From Acidobacteriota bacterium (GTDB lineage: Bacteria > Acidobacteriota > Terriglobia > Terriglobales > Acidobacteriaceae), in the NCBI GenBank assembly GCA_021780095.1, contig JAJXZK010000001.1:1-6843 (forward strand): a stretch of DNA of 6,843 bases, written 5' to 3'. Below, piece after piece: positions 1-6,477 of this stretch. The notes under the pieces were generated by a model that saw only the letters and a list, made by a program, of their open reading frames with translations, had not been told where the DNA came from and did no database searches. Made by a program: the position numbers and the translations under genes. Each line of letters opens with the position of its first letter. Position 1 is the first letter of the stretch.

Positions 1-231
1 GTTGTAGGTCAAGCGCTGCAGCGATACGATTTGCCGGAAAAGGCGCGAGCTATCAGCCGGCGTTACATCGCCAATGTCGTCACGACCTGGGAAAACACCG
101 GGCTTACCTGGGAGCGGTACGACGGAGTGGCCGGCGGACACAGCGTGCCGGTCGAGCGCGATCCTGCACAGCCGCTGCACGGGTTTTCGTCGGCGTCCGC
201 GGTCGTCGTGGGGCGAATTGCGTTCAGTTAG
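1..231 (+). CDS. C-terminal fragment of a trehalase-like (alpha/alpha)6-barrel glycoside hydrolase
   Basis: The reading frame is open from the first base of the window and ends at TAG 229-231, so only the last 76 codons of a longer gene are present. The visible protein has an alternating helical pattern (GQALQRYDLPEKARAISRRY), then TGLTWERYDGVAGG, and finishes with HGFSSASAVVVGRIAF. This order matches the end of trehalases (GH37) and related GH63-type barrels: a last helix pair, a TGxxWExYD segment, a glycine-rich loop and a final G(F/W)(S/T) helix. The catalytic acids of these families lie upstream of this segment, so substrate and activity cannot be read here. The usual GFGWTNG of classical trehalases is HGFSSASA here, so a GH63-like or other clan relative is possible. 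The TTG at 31 is only an internal codon, not a start. Confidence 0.5.
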   Translation, partial: VVGQALQRYDLPEKARAISRRYIANVVTTWENTGLTWERYDGVAGGHSVPVERDPAQPLHGFSSASAVVVGRIAFS

Positions 232-371
232 AGTAATATTTTTTTGCGCGCGCGGAAAACTGCAGCACAAAGGCCGCCGATTCAGTCCGCTCTGCTTGGT
301 GTAGTAACGGGTCAGGATGCGCCGGGAATAACTGAACGTGTACGCTGGAGGGTCTAGTCGGTATTCAGCGT

Positions 372-391
372 GCATTCAAAGCGTTGAATGC
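372..391. promoter_or_regulatory. Palindromic operator candidate 1 (LacI type)
   Basis: A perfect inverted repeat with 8-base arms: GCATTCAA (372-379), spacer AGCG, TTGAATGC (384-391). A CAA-N4-TTG core with an even-length centre is typical of LacI-family operators. The same left arm and core recur at 493-512. It lies about 50 bp upstream of the -35 of the candidate promoter. Binding by the LacI regulator encoded at 1392-2489 is an inference from proximity; a regulator encoded outside the window is also possible. Confidence 0.6.
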
Positions 392-443
392 CTTCCCCCT
401 AGAATTCCCACATCCCAACCACGGTCAACTGCAGTCACCTTCT

Positions 444-471
444 TTGGCTTCTGTATCGCTTGGTTTATGCT
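444..471 (+). promoter_or_regulatory. Possible sigma-70 promoter for the deacetylase gene
   Basis: TTGGCT (444-449) and TATGCT (466-471) are separated by 16 bases, an acceptable but not strong sigma-70 match. Its position between the two palindromes is what makes it worth listing: a start near 478 would place the second palindrome just downstream of the transcription start. No transcript evidence is available, and the match could be chance. Confidence 0.3.
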
Positions 472-492
472 GAAGTGGATTGAGGTCGTTCG

Positions 493-512
493 GCATTCAA
501 TCGGTTGAATTA
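493..512. promoter_or_regulatory. Palindromic operator candidate 2 (LacI type)
   Basis: GCATTCAA (493-500), spacer TCGG, TTGAATTA (505-512). The inner 6-base arms ATTCAA/TTGAAT are perfect; the outermost two bases are not paired. The centre is CpG, the dinucleotide opened by the hinge leucine of LacI-family proteins. The left arm is identical to that of the palindrome at 372-391. The centres of the two sites are 121 bp apart, compatible with looping or cooperative binding. The site lies 66 bp upstream of the deacetylase start codon. Confidence 0.58.
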
Positions 513-577
513 AAATTGGTTCTCGAATCCGCCCCACCGCGTCGACAACAACTTTTATTCCTACAGGAGAGTGGCAA

Positions 578-1321
578 TTGGCAGTGACACGACGAGACAT
601 CTTGATGAATGCGGGCAAGCTGGCTTCCGGCATGGCGGTCGGTGGGACTGCGATGTACGCCACAGGTGAGGACCAAGCTACCGCTGGGTCAGAGAGGCAC
701 AAGTTGAAAGTGGTCGTGACCGGTGGGCACCCCGGTGATCCGGAGTACGGCTGTGGCGGCACCATTGCCCGCTACTCCGACCGCGGCGATGATGTCGTGC
801 TGCTTTACATGAATGATGGCGCATGGCCGCCAACCCCGGCGCCGGTACGCGTTGCAGAAGCCAAGAAGGCATGCAAAATATTAGGTGCAACGCCTGCCTA
901 TGCCGGCCAAGTGAATGGCCACGCCATTGTCGATAACGCGCACTACGACGATTTCCGCAAAGTCATCGATGGCCTGGCACCAGATGTCCTGTTTGTGCAG
1001 TGGCCCATCGATCACCACCCGGACCACCTGGCGATGTCGATCCTGGCGCTGGACGCATGGCTCAAGTCCGACAGAAAATATGCTTTCTACTACTACGAAG
1101 TCGGCCAGGATACGATGATGTTCCAGCCTACAGAATTCGTAGACATTACCGCACAGGCAGCACGCAAGCGCGAAGCCTGTTATGCGCACGCGTCGCAAAC
1201 GCCTGACTATTGGTATCCACTGCAAACGCAACTCTCAGATTTCCGGGGCGCCGAGAGTGGGTATAAATCCGCGGAAGGATTTGTGCGGCACTGGATGAGC
1301 AAAGGAAGTATGCTGCCGTAG
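578..1321 (+). CDS. Tat-exported PIG-L (LmbE-like) family deacetylase
   Basis: A zinc-dependent de-N-acetylase of the PIG-L/LmbE/MshB superfamily, 247 aa, a usual length. These enzymes remove acetyl groups from N-acetylglucosamine-type sugars or conjugates. The N-terminus carries a twin-arginine stretch (TRRDIL, residues 4-9) followed by a small-residue hydrophobic segment to about 29, suggesting Tat export. The core begins at VVVTGGHPGDPEYGCGG (45-61), the counterpart of the family AHPDDE motif. His51 and Asp54 match zinc ligands; the catalytic-base Asp position is Gly53 here. The second motif, DHHPDH (145-150), supplies His147 as third ligand. The TTG start at 578 is 7 bases after AGGAGA (565-570); the in-frame GTG at 584 is possible but more widely spaced (13). 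The gene is preceded by two LacI-type palindromes and runs toward the LacI gene. The substrate is not readable; an amino-sugar derivative is inferred from the neighbouring SIS gene. Confidence 0.85.
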   Translation: MAVTRRDILMNAGKLASGMAVGGTAMYATGEDQATAGSERHKLKVVVTGGHPGDPEYGCGGTIARYSDRGDDVVLLYMNDGAWPPTPAPVRVAEAKKACKILGATPAYAGQVNGHAIVDNAHYDDFRKVIDGLAPDVLFVQWPIDHHPDHLAMSILALDAWLKSDRKYAFYYYEVGQDTMMFQPTEFVDITAQAARKREACYAHASQTPDYWYPLQTQLSDFRGAESGYKSAEGFVRHWMSKGSMLP

Positions 1322-1391
1322 TGGAATCGCGGATCTGAAACTTCTCGACGCTGCCTGATACGATGCGGGACGCGACGGACGAACCGGGAGT

Positions 1392-2489
1392 TTATTTCTT
1401 GCCGCGACCGCGCCTTGCAACGGGCGCCGTCGAACCGCGAATCACCAGTTTCGGCACAATCATGTGGGTATCGCCGTAGGGCTGAATGCCATCCTCCGCG
1501 CCGCTCTCCAGGTGCTTCAGGATGTAGCTGGCAGCATACTCTCCCATTTCTGCCATAGGCTGACGAATGGTAGTTAAACCTGGCGTGGTGAGCGCCGCAG
1601 ACGGAATGTCATCAAACCCGATCACGGAGCAGCTTTCCGGAACGCTGCGACCATTTTCTGAAAGCACGCGAATCGCGCCGTAGGCTGTGAGATCGTCGAA
1701 GGCGAGAATCGCGGTGAATTTTTCGCCCCCATCCAGCAGCTCCTTTGTCAGCCGCAGGCCGCCGTCAAACACCGAGCCGGACTCCACAGTGCCTGGAAGA
1801 TCGCGGATCAACGCAGGATTCAGCCTTAGCCCTGCATCTTTCGCGAAACTACGGATGCCCTTCCATCGCATGCGGCTGTCTGCCATGCGGCGAGGGCCAC
1901 GCAAGAAAGCTATGTCGCGATGGCCGAGCTGATAGAGATGTTCCATGGCGGCGTAACCGCCGGCTGCATTGTCTACCAGTACGGAATTGATCGTGGGCGA
2001 TTCAAGATCGCGGCCAACAACCACCGTGGGAATCTGCCGGTCATCGATGTCCTCGAGCAACGCAATATCGAAGAGCAGCCAATTCGGCACGGTGATCAAG
2101 CCTTCCACGCGGCGCTCCACCATCATTTCAAGATAGCGTTCGAGCTGCTGGAGCTGATTGTGCGCGTCCATGAGGATCGGCAAATAGGCCGTCGGCAACA
2201 GCTTGCTCTCAATTCCCTGCAGGATCAAAGTGCAGAATGGATCGGCAAGGTCAATCACAAGAACGCCAATCATGTGACTTTTCTGGCTGCGCAGGGAGCG
2301 CGCAAAAATATCCGCGCGATAACCCAGACGTTTTACGGCATCGAAGATCTTCTGTTTGGTTTTTGCGGGAATATATCGCGACAGGGGCGCTTCATTCACC
2401 ACCAGCGACACCGTAGAGGGAGAAAAACCGCTGGCCCGCGCGACATCTGTCAAAGTTACGCGCCTGCGGTTGGAGCTTGGCTTCTTCAT
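1392..2489 (-). CDS. LacI-family transcriptional repressor
   Basis: A 365-aa sugar-responsive regulator of full LacI/GalR length. The N-terminal helix-turn-helix covers about residues 11-32 (VTLTDVARASGFSPSTVSLV and on). The hinge helix has ARSLR (63-67), with the leucine that intercalates at the operator centre. The periplasmic-binding-protein-like effector domain follows, with family landmarks VDNAAGG (172-178), LGHRDIAFL (188-196), AFDDLTAYGAIR (263-274), GFDDIP (291-296) and TTIRQPMAEMG (306-316). The ATG at 2489 is chosen because GGAG lies 5 bases upstream; the in-frame GTG at 2501 lacks a comparable site. It is downstream of and co-directional with the SIS gene (172-bp gap) and convergent with the deacetylase gene. 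The likely effector is a sugar or amino sugar handled by these neighbours, and the palindromes at 372 and 493 are its best candidate operators in the window. The C-terminal tail is basic (ARRGRGKK). Confidence 0.92.
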   Translation of the reverse strand: MKKPSSNRRRVTLTDVARASGFSPSTVSLVVNEAPLSRYIPAKTKQKIFDAVKRLGYRADIFARSLRSQKSHMIGVLVIDLADPFCTLILQGIESKLLPTAYLPILMDAHNQLQQLERYLEMMVERRVEGLITVPNWLLFDIALLEDIDDRQIPTVVVGRDLESPTINSVLVDNAAGGYAAMEHLYQLGHRDIAFLRGPRRMADSRMRWKGIRSFAKDAGLRLNPALIRDLPGTVESGSVFDGGLRLTKELLDGGEKFTAILAFDDLTAYGAIRVLSENGRSVPESCSVIGFDDIPSAALTTPGLTTIRQPMAEMGEYAASYILKHLESGAEDGIQPYGDTHMIVPKLVIRGSTAPVARRGRGKK

Positions 2490-2581
2490 TCCTTCTCCCA
2501 CGTTCGTCGTATCAACTCAATCATCTCGTCGGGGGAATTGTATTGACGCCACTCATTGCGACACAGCAGTTGCCAGACCGG

Positions 2582-2610
2582 ATAGTACTTCGATACAAAC
2601 ATTCAGGCAA
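2582..2610 (-). promoter_or_regulatory. Candidate sigma-70 promoter of the LacI gene
   Basis: Read on the minus strand, TTGCCT (2610-2605) and TACTAT (2587-2582) are separated by exactly 17 bases, a good sigma-70 match. It lies in the 171 bp between the SIS gene and the repressor gene, about 93 bp upstream of the repressor start. This suggests the repressor has its own promoter, possibly in addition to read-through from the SIS gene. No copy of the CAA-N4-TTG palindrome was seen around it. Confidence 0.45.
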
Positions 2611-2660
2611 CCGCCAGCTTCTCATTTGAAATCGATAATCGCATTTCCCTTGATCCTGAT

Positions 2661-3815
2661 TTACTCCTGAACCACGGCTTTTACCAGGTTGCGGGGATTG
2701 TCGACATTGCGCCCATGCAGCAATGCGATCTGATACGCAAAAAACTGCAGCGGAATCACCTCACATATCGGCAGCAGATACTCACTGCATCGAGGAACGA
2801 ACACGCAATGCTGGCTGTACTGCGGCACTTCTTTATCGCCCTCGTTCGCCAACGCAAAGACCTGCGCGCCCTGCTGGCGCATGTCCTTCAGCAGCTGCAC
2901 GACTTTGGAATACCGCAGCACTGAATCGTGATCCTTGGGGTCGTAGGTCGCCAACACAACCAAGGGCGTTTCGGGTCCGACCAGCGCATTGGGTCCATGT
3001 TTCAGCTCGCCCGCGGGATAGCCCTCAGCATGCGTATAGGAGGACTCTTTCAGCTTGAGGGCGCCTTCGCGCGCGATGGCGTAATGAATGCCTCGGCCCA
3101 GGAATAGAAAGGCGGTCGCCTCGCGATAGCTGGCGGCCAATTCCTGGATCTTCTGCTCCCACACAGGCAATGCCTTGGCAATGATGTCTGGGAGTGCGAG
3201 AGCTTCTCCGCACATGGAATCGGCGACATTCAAAGTCATGCGACCGCGCTGATGGGCAAGGGAAAGCGAAAGCAGATACAGAACGAGCAGTTGCCCGGTG
3301 AAGCTCTTGGTGGCGGGAATTGCTTTCTCCGGCCCGGCGCATACGGGAAGGCTCGCGCGTGCTTCCCTGGCCATCGAAGAATCGCTGCGATTGGTGATCG
3401 CTGCGGTTTGCATTCCCCGAGAGCGAGCCTCTCGCAGAGCGGCCAACGTGTCTGCCGTTTCTCCGGATTGCGAGATGACGATGACAGCGGGGTTGTGCAG
3501 CGTGTGAGTGGAGCGATAACAATACTCGCTTGCATACTCCACATCGACGGCGAGGCCGGCAATATCTTCCAGCATGATTTCACCGGCCAGTCCTGCATGT
3601 CGGCTGGATCCACTGGCGGCGACAACAATGCGTTCGTGACCCAGCAGCGCGCTGTGGGCAGCCATCATGGGGTCTCGCGCCAATCTGCCGTCCCGTGTGT
3701 AATAGGTGAGTGTGTCGGCCAGGGCCTGCGGCTGTTCAAAAATCTCGCGCAACATAATGTGTGGAAACTGTCGCGTGGTGTCGAAGGCGGGAGCTTGAGG
3801 CGAATCGATAGTCAT
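2661..3815 (-). CDS. Two-SIS-domain protein, GlmS isomerase-like (probable amino-sugar-phosphate deaminase/isomerase)
   Basis: A 384-aa cytoplasmic protein equivalent to the isomerase half of glucosamine-6-phosphate synthase, without the N-terminal glutaminase domain. It opens with the GlmS-like phrase HIMLREIFEQP (19-29). SIS domain 1 (about 55-190) carries the sugar-phosphate loop SQSGETADT (115-123) and ATKSFTGQL (168-176). SIS domain 2 (about 230-370) carries GRGIHYAIAREGALKLKE (240-257) and GELKHGP (269-275), and the protein ends NPRNLVKAVVQE. Lys254, Glu257, His273 and Lys379 line up with E. coli GlmS Lys485, Glu488, His504 and Lys603. Stand-alone proteins of this type include the SIS-family glucosamine-6-phosphate deaminases (NagB-II), AgaS-type enzymes and fructosamine deglycases; deamination of an amino-sugar phosphate fits best beside a deacetylase. 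The ATG at 3815 has a weak GAGA site 6 bases upstream; an upstream in-frame TTG at 3884 would add 23 residues with no family resemblance. Confidence 0.85.
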   Translation of the reverse strand: MTIDSPQAPAFDTTRQFPHIMLREIFEQPQALADTLTYYTRDGRLARDPMMAAHSALLGHERIVVAASGSSRHAGLAGEIMLEDIAGLAVDVEYASEYCYRSTHTLHNPAVIVISQSGETADTLAALREARSRGMQTAAITNRSDSSMAREARASLPVCAGPEKAIPATKSFTGQLLVLYLLSLSLAHQRGRMTLNVADSMCGEALALPDIIAKALPVWEQKIQELAASYREATAFLFLGRGIHYAIAREGALKLKESSYTHAEGYPAGELKHGPNALVGPETPLVVLATYDPKDHDSVLRYSKVVQLLKDMRQQGAQVFALANEGDKEVPQYSQHCVFVPRCSEYLLPICEVIPLQFFAYQIALLHGRNVDNPRNLVKAVVQE

Positions 3816-4155
3816 AAGAGATCTCAATGAGGTGTGACAGGCGTGGGCAGAATCCAAAAGACTTTGCACCTGAAACAGTCGCAAACCTGAAACCTGTCCT
3901 TGCTCTTTTCCCTATTCTAACGATTAAATGTCTGCCGCCGATATCTTTGTGCCTCAAAAGAGAAACCAGCGGAGTTGTGGAATTCTTCATTTCGCCCGTG
4001 GCTACACCTTTCGCTTCGTTTCACGGCCACGATCGCAATGTTGCTGTCGATTTCGATCGCCTCGTATGGCTCGCGGCTCAATGCGGCACGATGGAATCGT
4101 CTATCGGTCCGGGTCGCAGGATCGGCAATTGCCATATTCTCAGAGGGGGAACCTC
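3816..4155. other. 340-bp divergent intergenic region
   Basis: This region separates the minus-strand SIS gene from the plus-strand TIM-barrel gene and should hold both promoters. For the SIS gene a TAGAAT -10-like element is seen on the minus strand (3919-3914), without a good -35. Short tandem repeats lie at 3868-3896. The open frame of the TIM-barrel gene continues upstream to 3928, but that stretch has no signal-peptide or domain character and is taken as non-coding. No copy of the CAA-N4-TTG palindrome found upstream of the deacetylase was seen. Confidence 0.5.
3868..3896. repeat. Short direct repeats upstream of the SIS gene
   Basis: ACCTGAAAC occurs at 3868-3876 and 3885-3893, 17 bp apart, and AAACCTG is tandemly duplicated at 3883-3896. 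On the minus strand this reads as three CAGGT-type units just downstream of the TAGAAT element and 53-81 bp upstream of the SIS start codon. The position would suit a regulator site, but the units are short and could be chance. Confidence 0.3.
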
Positions 4156-5079
4156 ATGGACTGGTTTACGCGTAGAACGTTCTGCAAAGGAGCGCTGCTT
4201 TGCTCCGCAGGTGCCGTGTTCGCGAAAGAAATGAAGTCGCCGCACGCCAACTTTCCAACCGATCCACGTGCAAGAATCGCGGTTGCAACCTACCCGTTTC
4301 GAAGCATTCTCGTTGCGCCGACAAACCACGATCGCGATGCCTCCAAGCCGGGAATGGATCTGGCAGCCTTCGCTCGTTTTGTTCGCAAGGAGTTTCACGT
4401 ACCGGGTATTGAGCCGCTGTCGCTCCACTTCCCTTCGACGGAGCCACGCGAGATTCTCAAAATGCGCGCGGCATTTGATACAGCCGGAATCCACACAGTC
4501 AACATTCCCGTGGACGACTCCGTGGAGCTCTGCAGTGCAAACGTTGCTACGCGGAATGCGGGGAACGCACGCTATCGAATGTGGATCGATATCGCAGTCA
4601 CGCTTCGATCTCCGAGCATCCGCATCTGGATTCCGAAGTGCTCCGATACTTCCGATCTGCCAAGGGCCGTCGACGCTCTAAAGCCGACGCTCGATTATGC
4701 GGCCGCGCATAACATCGTGATCAACCTCGAGAACGATGATCCGATTCTTTCCTCAGACAATCGCATTCTGGCGGCAATTCAGCTGGCCGGTACACCTTAT
4801 TTGCGGGCGCTCCCCGACTTTGCAAATTCCCTGATGGGCGGCGACGAGCAATTTAACACCCGGGCGGTTCGGCGAATGTTTGCCCATGCATGGAACATTG
4901 CGCATGTGAAAGACGCCGAGATAATCCGCAACAAGCGTGAGACTGTTTCGTTGTCAGGGCTTTTCGGGATTGCGAAAGCGGCACGATATCGCGGCTACTA
5001 TTCCATGGAGTCGGACTCCGACGTCGATCCGGTGGTTGATACGAAACACTTAATTGAACAAAGCCTGACCTTGATGTAG
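4156..5079 (+). CDS. Tat-exported sugar phosphate isomerase/epimerase-like TIM-barrel protein
   Basis: A 307-aa protein of the xylose-isomerase-like TIM-barrel superfamily (AP-endonuclease-2 fold). The N-terminus has twin arginines (FTRRTFCKG, 4-12) followed by a hydrophobic segment to Ala23, indicating Tat-dependent export. The barrel starts at IAVATYPFR (41-49). Candidate metal ligands sit where this fold usually has them: Glu192 in NLENDD, Asp221 in LPDFAN, His250 in IAHVKD, and Glu285 in YSMESDSD. The fold is shared by isomerases, epimerases, dehydratases and endonuclease IV, so the reaction cannot be stated. The ATG at 4156 follows a strong GAGGGGGA site (4143-4150) with 5-base spacing, and it alone places the twin-arginine motif at the N-terminus. 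It is divergent from the SIS gene, consistent with a shared carbohydrate role. Confidence 0.8.
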   Translation: MDWFTRRTFCKGALLCSAGAVFAKEMKSPHANFPTDPRARIAVATYPFRSILVAPTNHDRDASKPGMDLAAFARFVRKEFHVPGIEPLSLHFPSTEPREILKMRAAFDTAGIHTVNIPVDDSVELCSANVATRNAGNARYRMWIDIAVTLRSPSIRIWIPKCSDTSDLPRAVDALKPTLDYAAAHNIVINLENDDPILSSDNRILAAIQLAGTPYLRALPDFANSLMGGDEQFNTRAVRRMFAHAWNIAHVKDAEIIRNKRETVSLSGLFGIAKAARYRGYYSMESDSDVDPVVDTKHLIEQSLTLM

Positions 5080-5231
5080 ACCCTATCTGGCCGTGCGAAG
5101 TTTTTCATTTTGGGAACTTGATTGCAACGCACTCCTCGCGGGCGGCGATTCGCGCGAGGTGTTGCGGGTGGAAAACTGTCGAGACCGCGAGTTGCGGCTC
5201 AACTTTTCTCGCCCGGGGCCGATGTTTCATT

Positions 5232-6224
5232 ATGAGCATCGAGGCCAAATCCACCATGCAAGAACGCCAAATCTTACTGGCAGAAGAAAATGCGGAGCAC
5301 AGCGAACAGCTCCAGGAGTATCTGCGCCGGCTGCACTATTCTGTCGAGGTACATTCGAGCGGCCTGGCAGCATTACAACGCTTGCAGGAACCGAACACGC
5401 CTTGCATGGCTCTACTAAGTTCTTCGCTTCCGGAAATGGCGGGGCTGGAAGTTGGATTAGAGATTCGGCGCCGTTCGCGCAGGCGCCAGCTCTGGCTCAT
5501 GCTGATGAGCGGAAATCCAAATCCGGATGAAGTGATTATGGCCACGAATGCGGGGATTGACGAGTTTCTTGTCAAGCCCATCGATTTTCAAGACCTTCGC
5601 ATGCGCATTCGAACCGGCGAACGGGTACAGAACTTGTATGCGGAATTGAGCGACTCCGCCATGGCGATGGAGTTCCATTGCACCCACGACCCACTGACTG
5701 GAGCCTGGCGGCGCGAAGCCATTCTGGATCTAATCTTCAAGGAGACGGATCGGGTGCAGCGCATGCAAACGCCGGTCAGTATTCTTTTGTTGGATGTCGA
5801 CGGCTTCACCGATCTAAACCTGAAGTACAACGCCAACGTCGCGGATATGCTGTTGAAGCTGCTTGCCAATCGCCTCCGTCGTCAACTGCGGAGCTATGAC
5901 GCACTTGGCCGGTACGCCGATGACGAGTTTATCGTGATGCTGCCGGGGTGCAGCGCGAAGGAAGCGGCGGCAAAGGCAGAGAGAATTCGTCTTGCTATGG
6001 CGAATCGACCATTCGTGGTAGATGGGAACGAAATTTCAATGACGGCGTGTCTCAGTGTTGCTGCCAGCTCAGGGCGTTCTCCGCTGATTGTGTTGCGAGA
6101 AGCGGAACGGGCGCTGTCGCTTGCCAAACAGCAAGGTCGGAATTCTATCCGTATCGCCGGGGAAATTACGTCCACCGAACCGGTACCTCCCATGCTGCGA
6201 CGATTTGCCGTGCAATCCGATTGA
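5232..6224 (+). CDS. Receiver-GGDEF protein with degenerate receiver and degenerate GGDEF motif
   Basis: A 330-aa soluble protein with a response-regulator receiver (about 12-128) and a GGDEF domain (about 150-315) joined by a short helical linker. In the receiver the acidic pair is Glu18-Glu19 and Ser93 and Lys115 are kept, but the phosphoacceptor Asp position is Ser63 (ALLSSSLPEM). In the GGDEF domain the start DPLTG (153-157) and DVDGF (188-192) are recognisable, but the GH-x-x-GD stretch is NANVAD (200-205) and the signature is ADDEF (229-233). The second glycine, which contacts GTP, is thus Asp. An RxxD I-site is present, Arg220-Asp223, exactly 5 residues before the signature. It therefore looks phosphorylation-independent and probably not an active diguanylate cyclase; c-di-GMP binding through the I-site is possible. 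ATG 5232 is preferred; ATG 5256 would also keep the whole receiver, and neither has a strong ribosome binding site. Confidence 0.82.
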   Translation: MSIEAKSTMQERQILLAEENAEHSEQLQEYLRRLHYSVEVHSSGLAALQRLQEPNTPCMALLSSSLPEMAGLEVGLEIRRRSRRRQLWLMLMSGNPNPDEVIMATNAGIDEFLVKPIDFQDLRMRIRTGERVQNLYAELSDSAMAMEFHCTHDPLTGAWRREAILDLIFKETDRVQRMQTPVSILLLDVDGFTDLNLKYNANVADMLLKLLANRLRRQLRSYDALGRYADDEFIVMLPGCSAKEAAAKAERIRLAMANRPFVVDGNEISMTACLSVAASSGRSPLIVLREAERALSLAKQQGRNSIRIAGEITSTEPVPPMLRRFAVQSD

Positions 6225-6288
6225 GCCGGTATCGATTCATCATGCAGGAGCGGTTTTCTGTTCTCGAGCGAAGGAAAAATTCGTATCC

Positions 6289-6318
6289 GAAACCAGTTTC
6301 TGTCGATCGAGAATCGAC
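6289..6318. repeat. Two adjacent short inverted repeats
   Basis: GAAAC-CA-GTTTC (6289-6300) is followed directly by GTCGAT-CGAGA-ATCGAC (6302-6318); the arms in both are perfect. They lie 65-94 bp after the receiver-GGDEF stop codon. No T-run follows, so a rho-independent terminator is not supported. They could form small RNA hairpins or regulator sites, or be chance. The rest of 6225-6471 shows no gene. Confidence 0.25.
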
Positions 6319-6441
6319 TGGCGCGCCAAGTGCCGCTCGGACGCGAGGTCGGAACGCTTCAAAGGCTTGTCGTTGGCGTACAAATGTGTGGCTGGATGGG
6401 AATCCTTGTGGAACCGTAGTCTCATAGGGCGCGAAATGAGA

Positions 6442-6450
6442 TGTTACACT
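6442..6450 (+). promoter_or_regulatory. Extended -10 promoter candidate of the chimeric ORF
   Basis: TGTTACACT contains the TGn extension followed by TACACT (6445-6450), 27 bp upstream of the preferred ATG. No good -35 is seen at 17 bases, but extended -10 promoters do not need one. If real, it suggests the following ORF keeps its original methyltransferase-gene promoter and is transcribed. Confidence 0.35.
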
Positions 6451-6477
6451 CAGTGATCGCAGATTTGGAGAATGAAA

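Larger units (their letters stand above)
232..577. other. 346-bp intergenic regulatory region
   Basis: No convincing gene is seen here. The only long open frame is a minus-strand one that runs back into the deacetylase gene and resembles no family I recognise. The region holds two copies of a palindrome (372-391 and 493-512), a possible promoter between them, and the ribosome binding site of the deacetylase gene at 565-570. No clear hairpin-plus-T-run terminator follows the glycoside hydrolase. The T-run at 239-246 has no evident stem in front of it. Confidence 0.6.

Noticed and set aside
376..765. 129-codon minus-strand open frame over the regulatory region and deacetylase start
   Set aside because: It overlaps the palindromes, the ribosome binding site and the first part of a well-supported gene, and its protein shows no family motif.
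1322..1391. Bidirectional terminator between the convergent deacetylase and LacI genes
   Set aside because: A terminator would be expected here, but no stem of useful length followed by a T-run was found on either strand.
1920..2546. 208-codon plus-strand open frame opposite the LacI gene
   Set aside because: It lies almost wholly antisense to a clear LacI-family gene; its composition is that of an antisense shadow, with many His, Arg and Gln residues and no domain.
3252..3830. 192-codon plus-strand open frame opposite the SIS gene
   Set aside because: It is antisense to the SIS domains, whose motifs are unmistakable, and has no recognisable motif of its own.
3928..4155. Upstream in-frame extension of the TIM-barrel gene
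   Set aside because: It would bury the twin-arginine signal 76 residues inside the protein, and the strong GAGGGGGA site marks ATG 4156 as the start.
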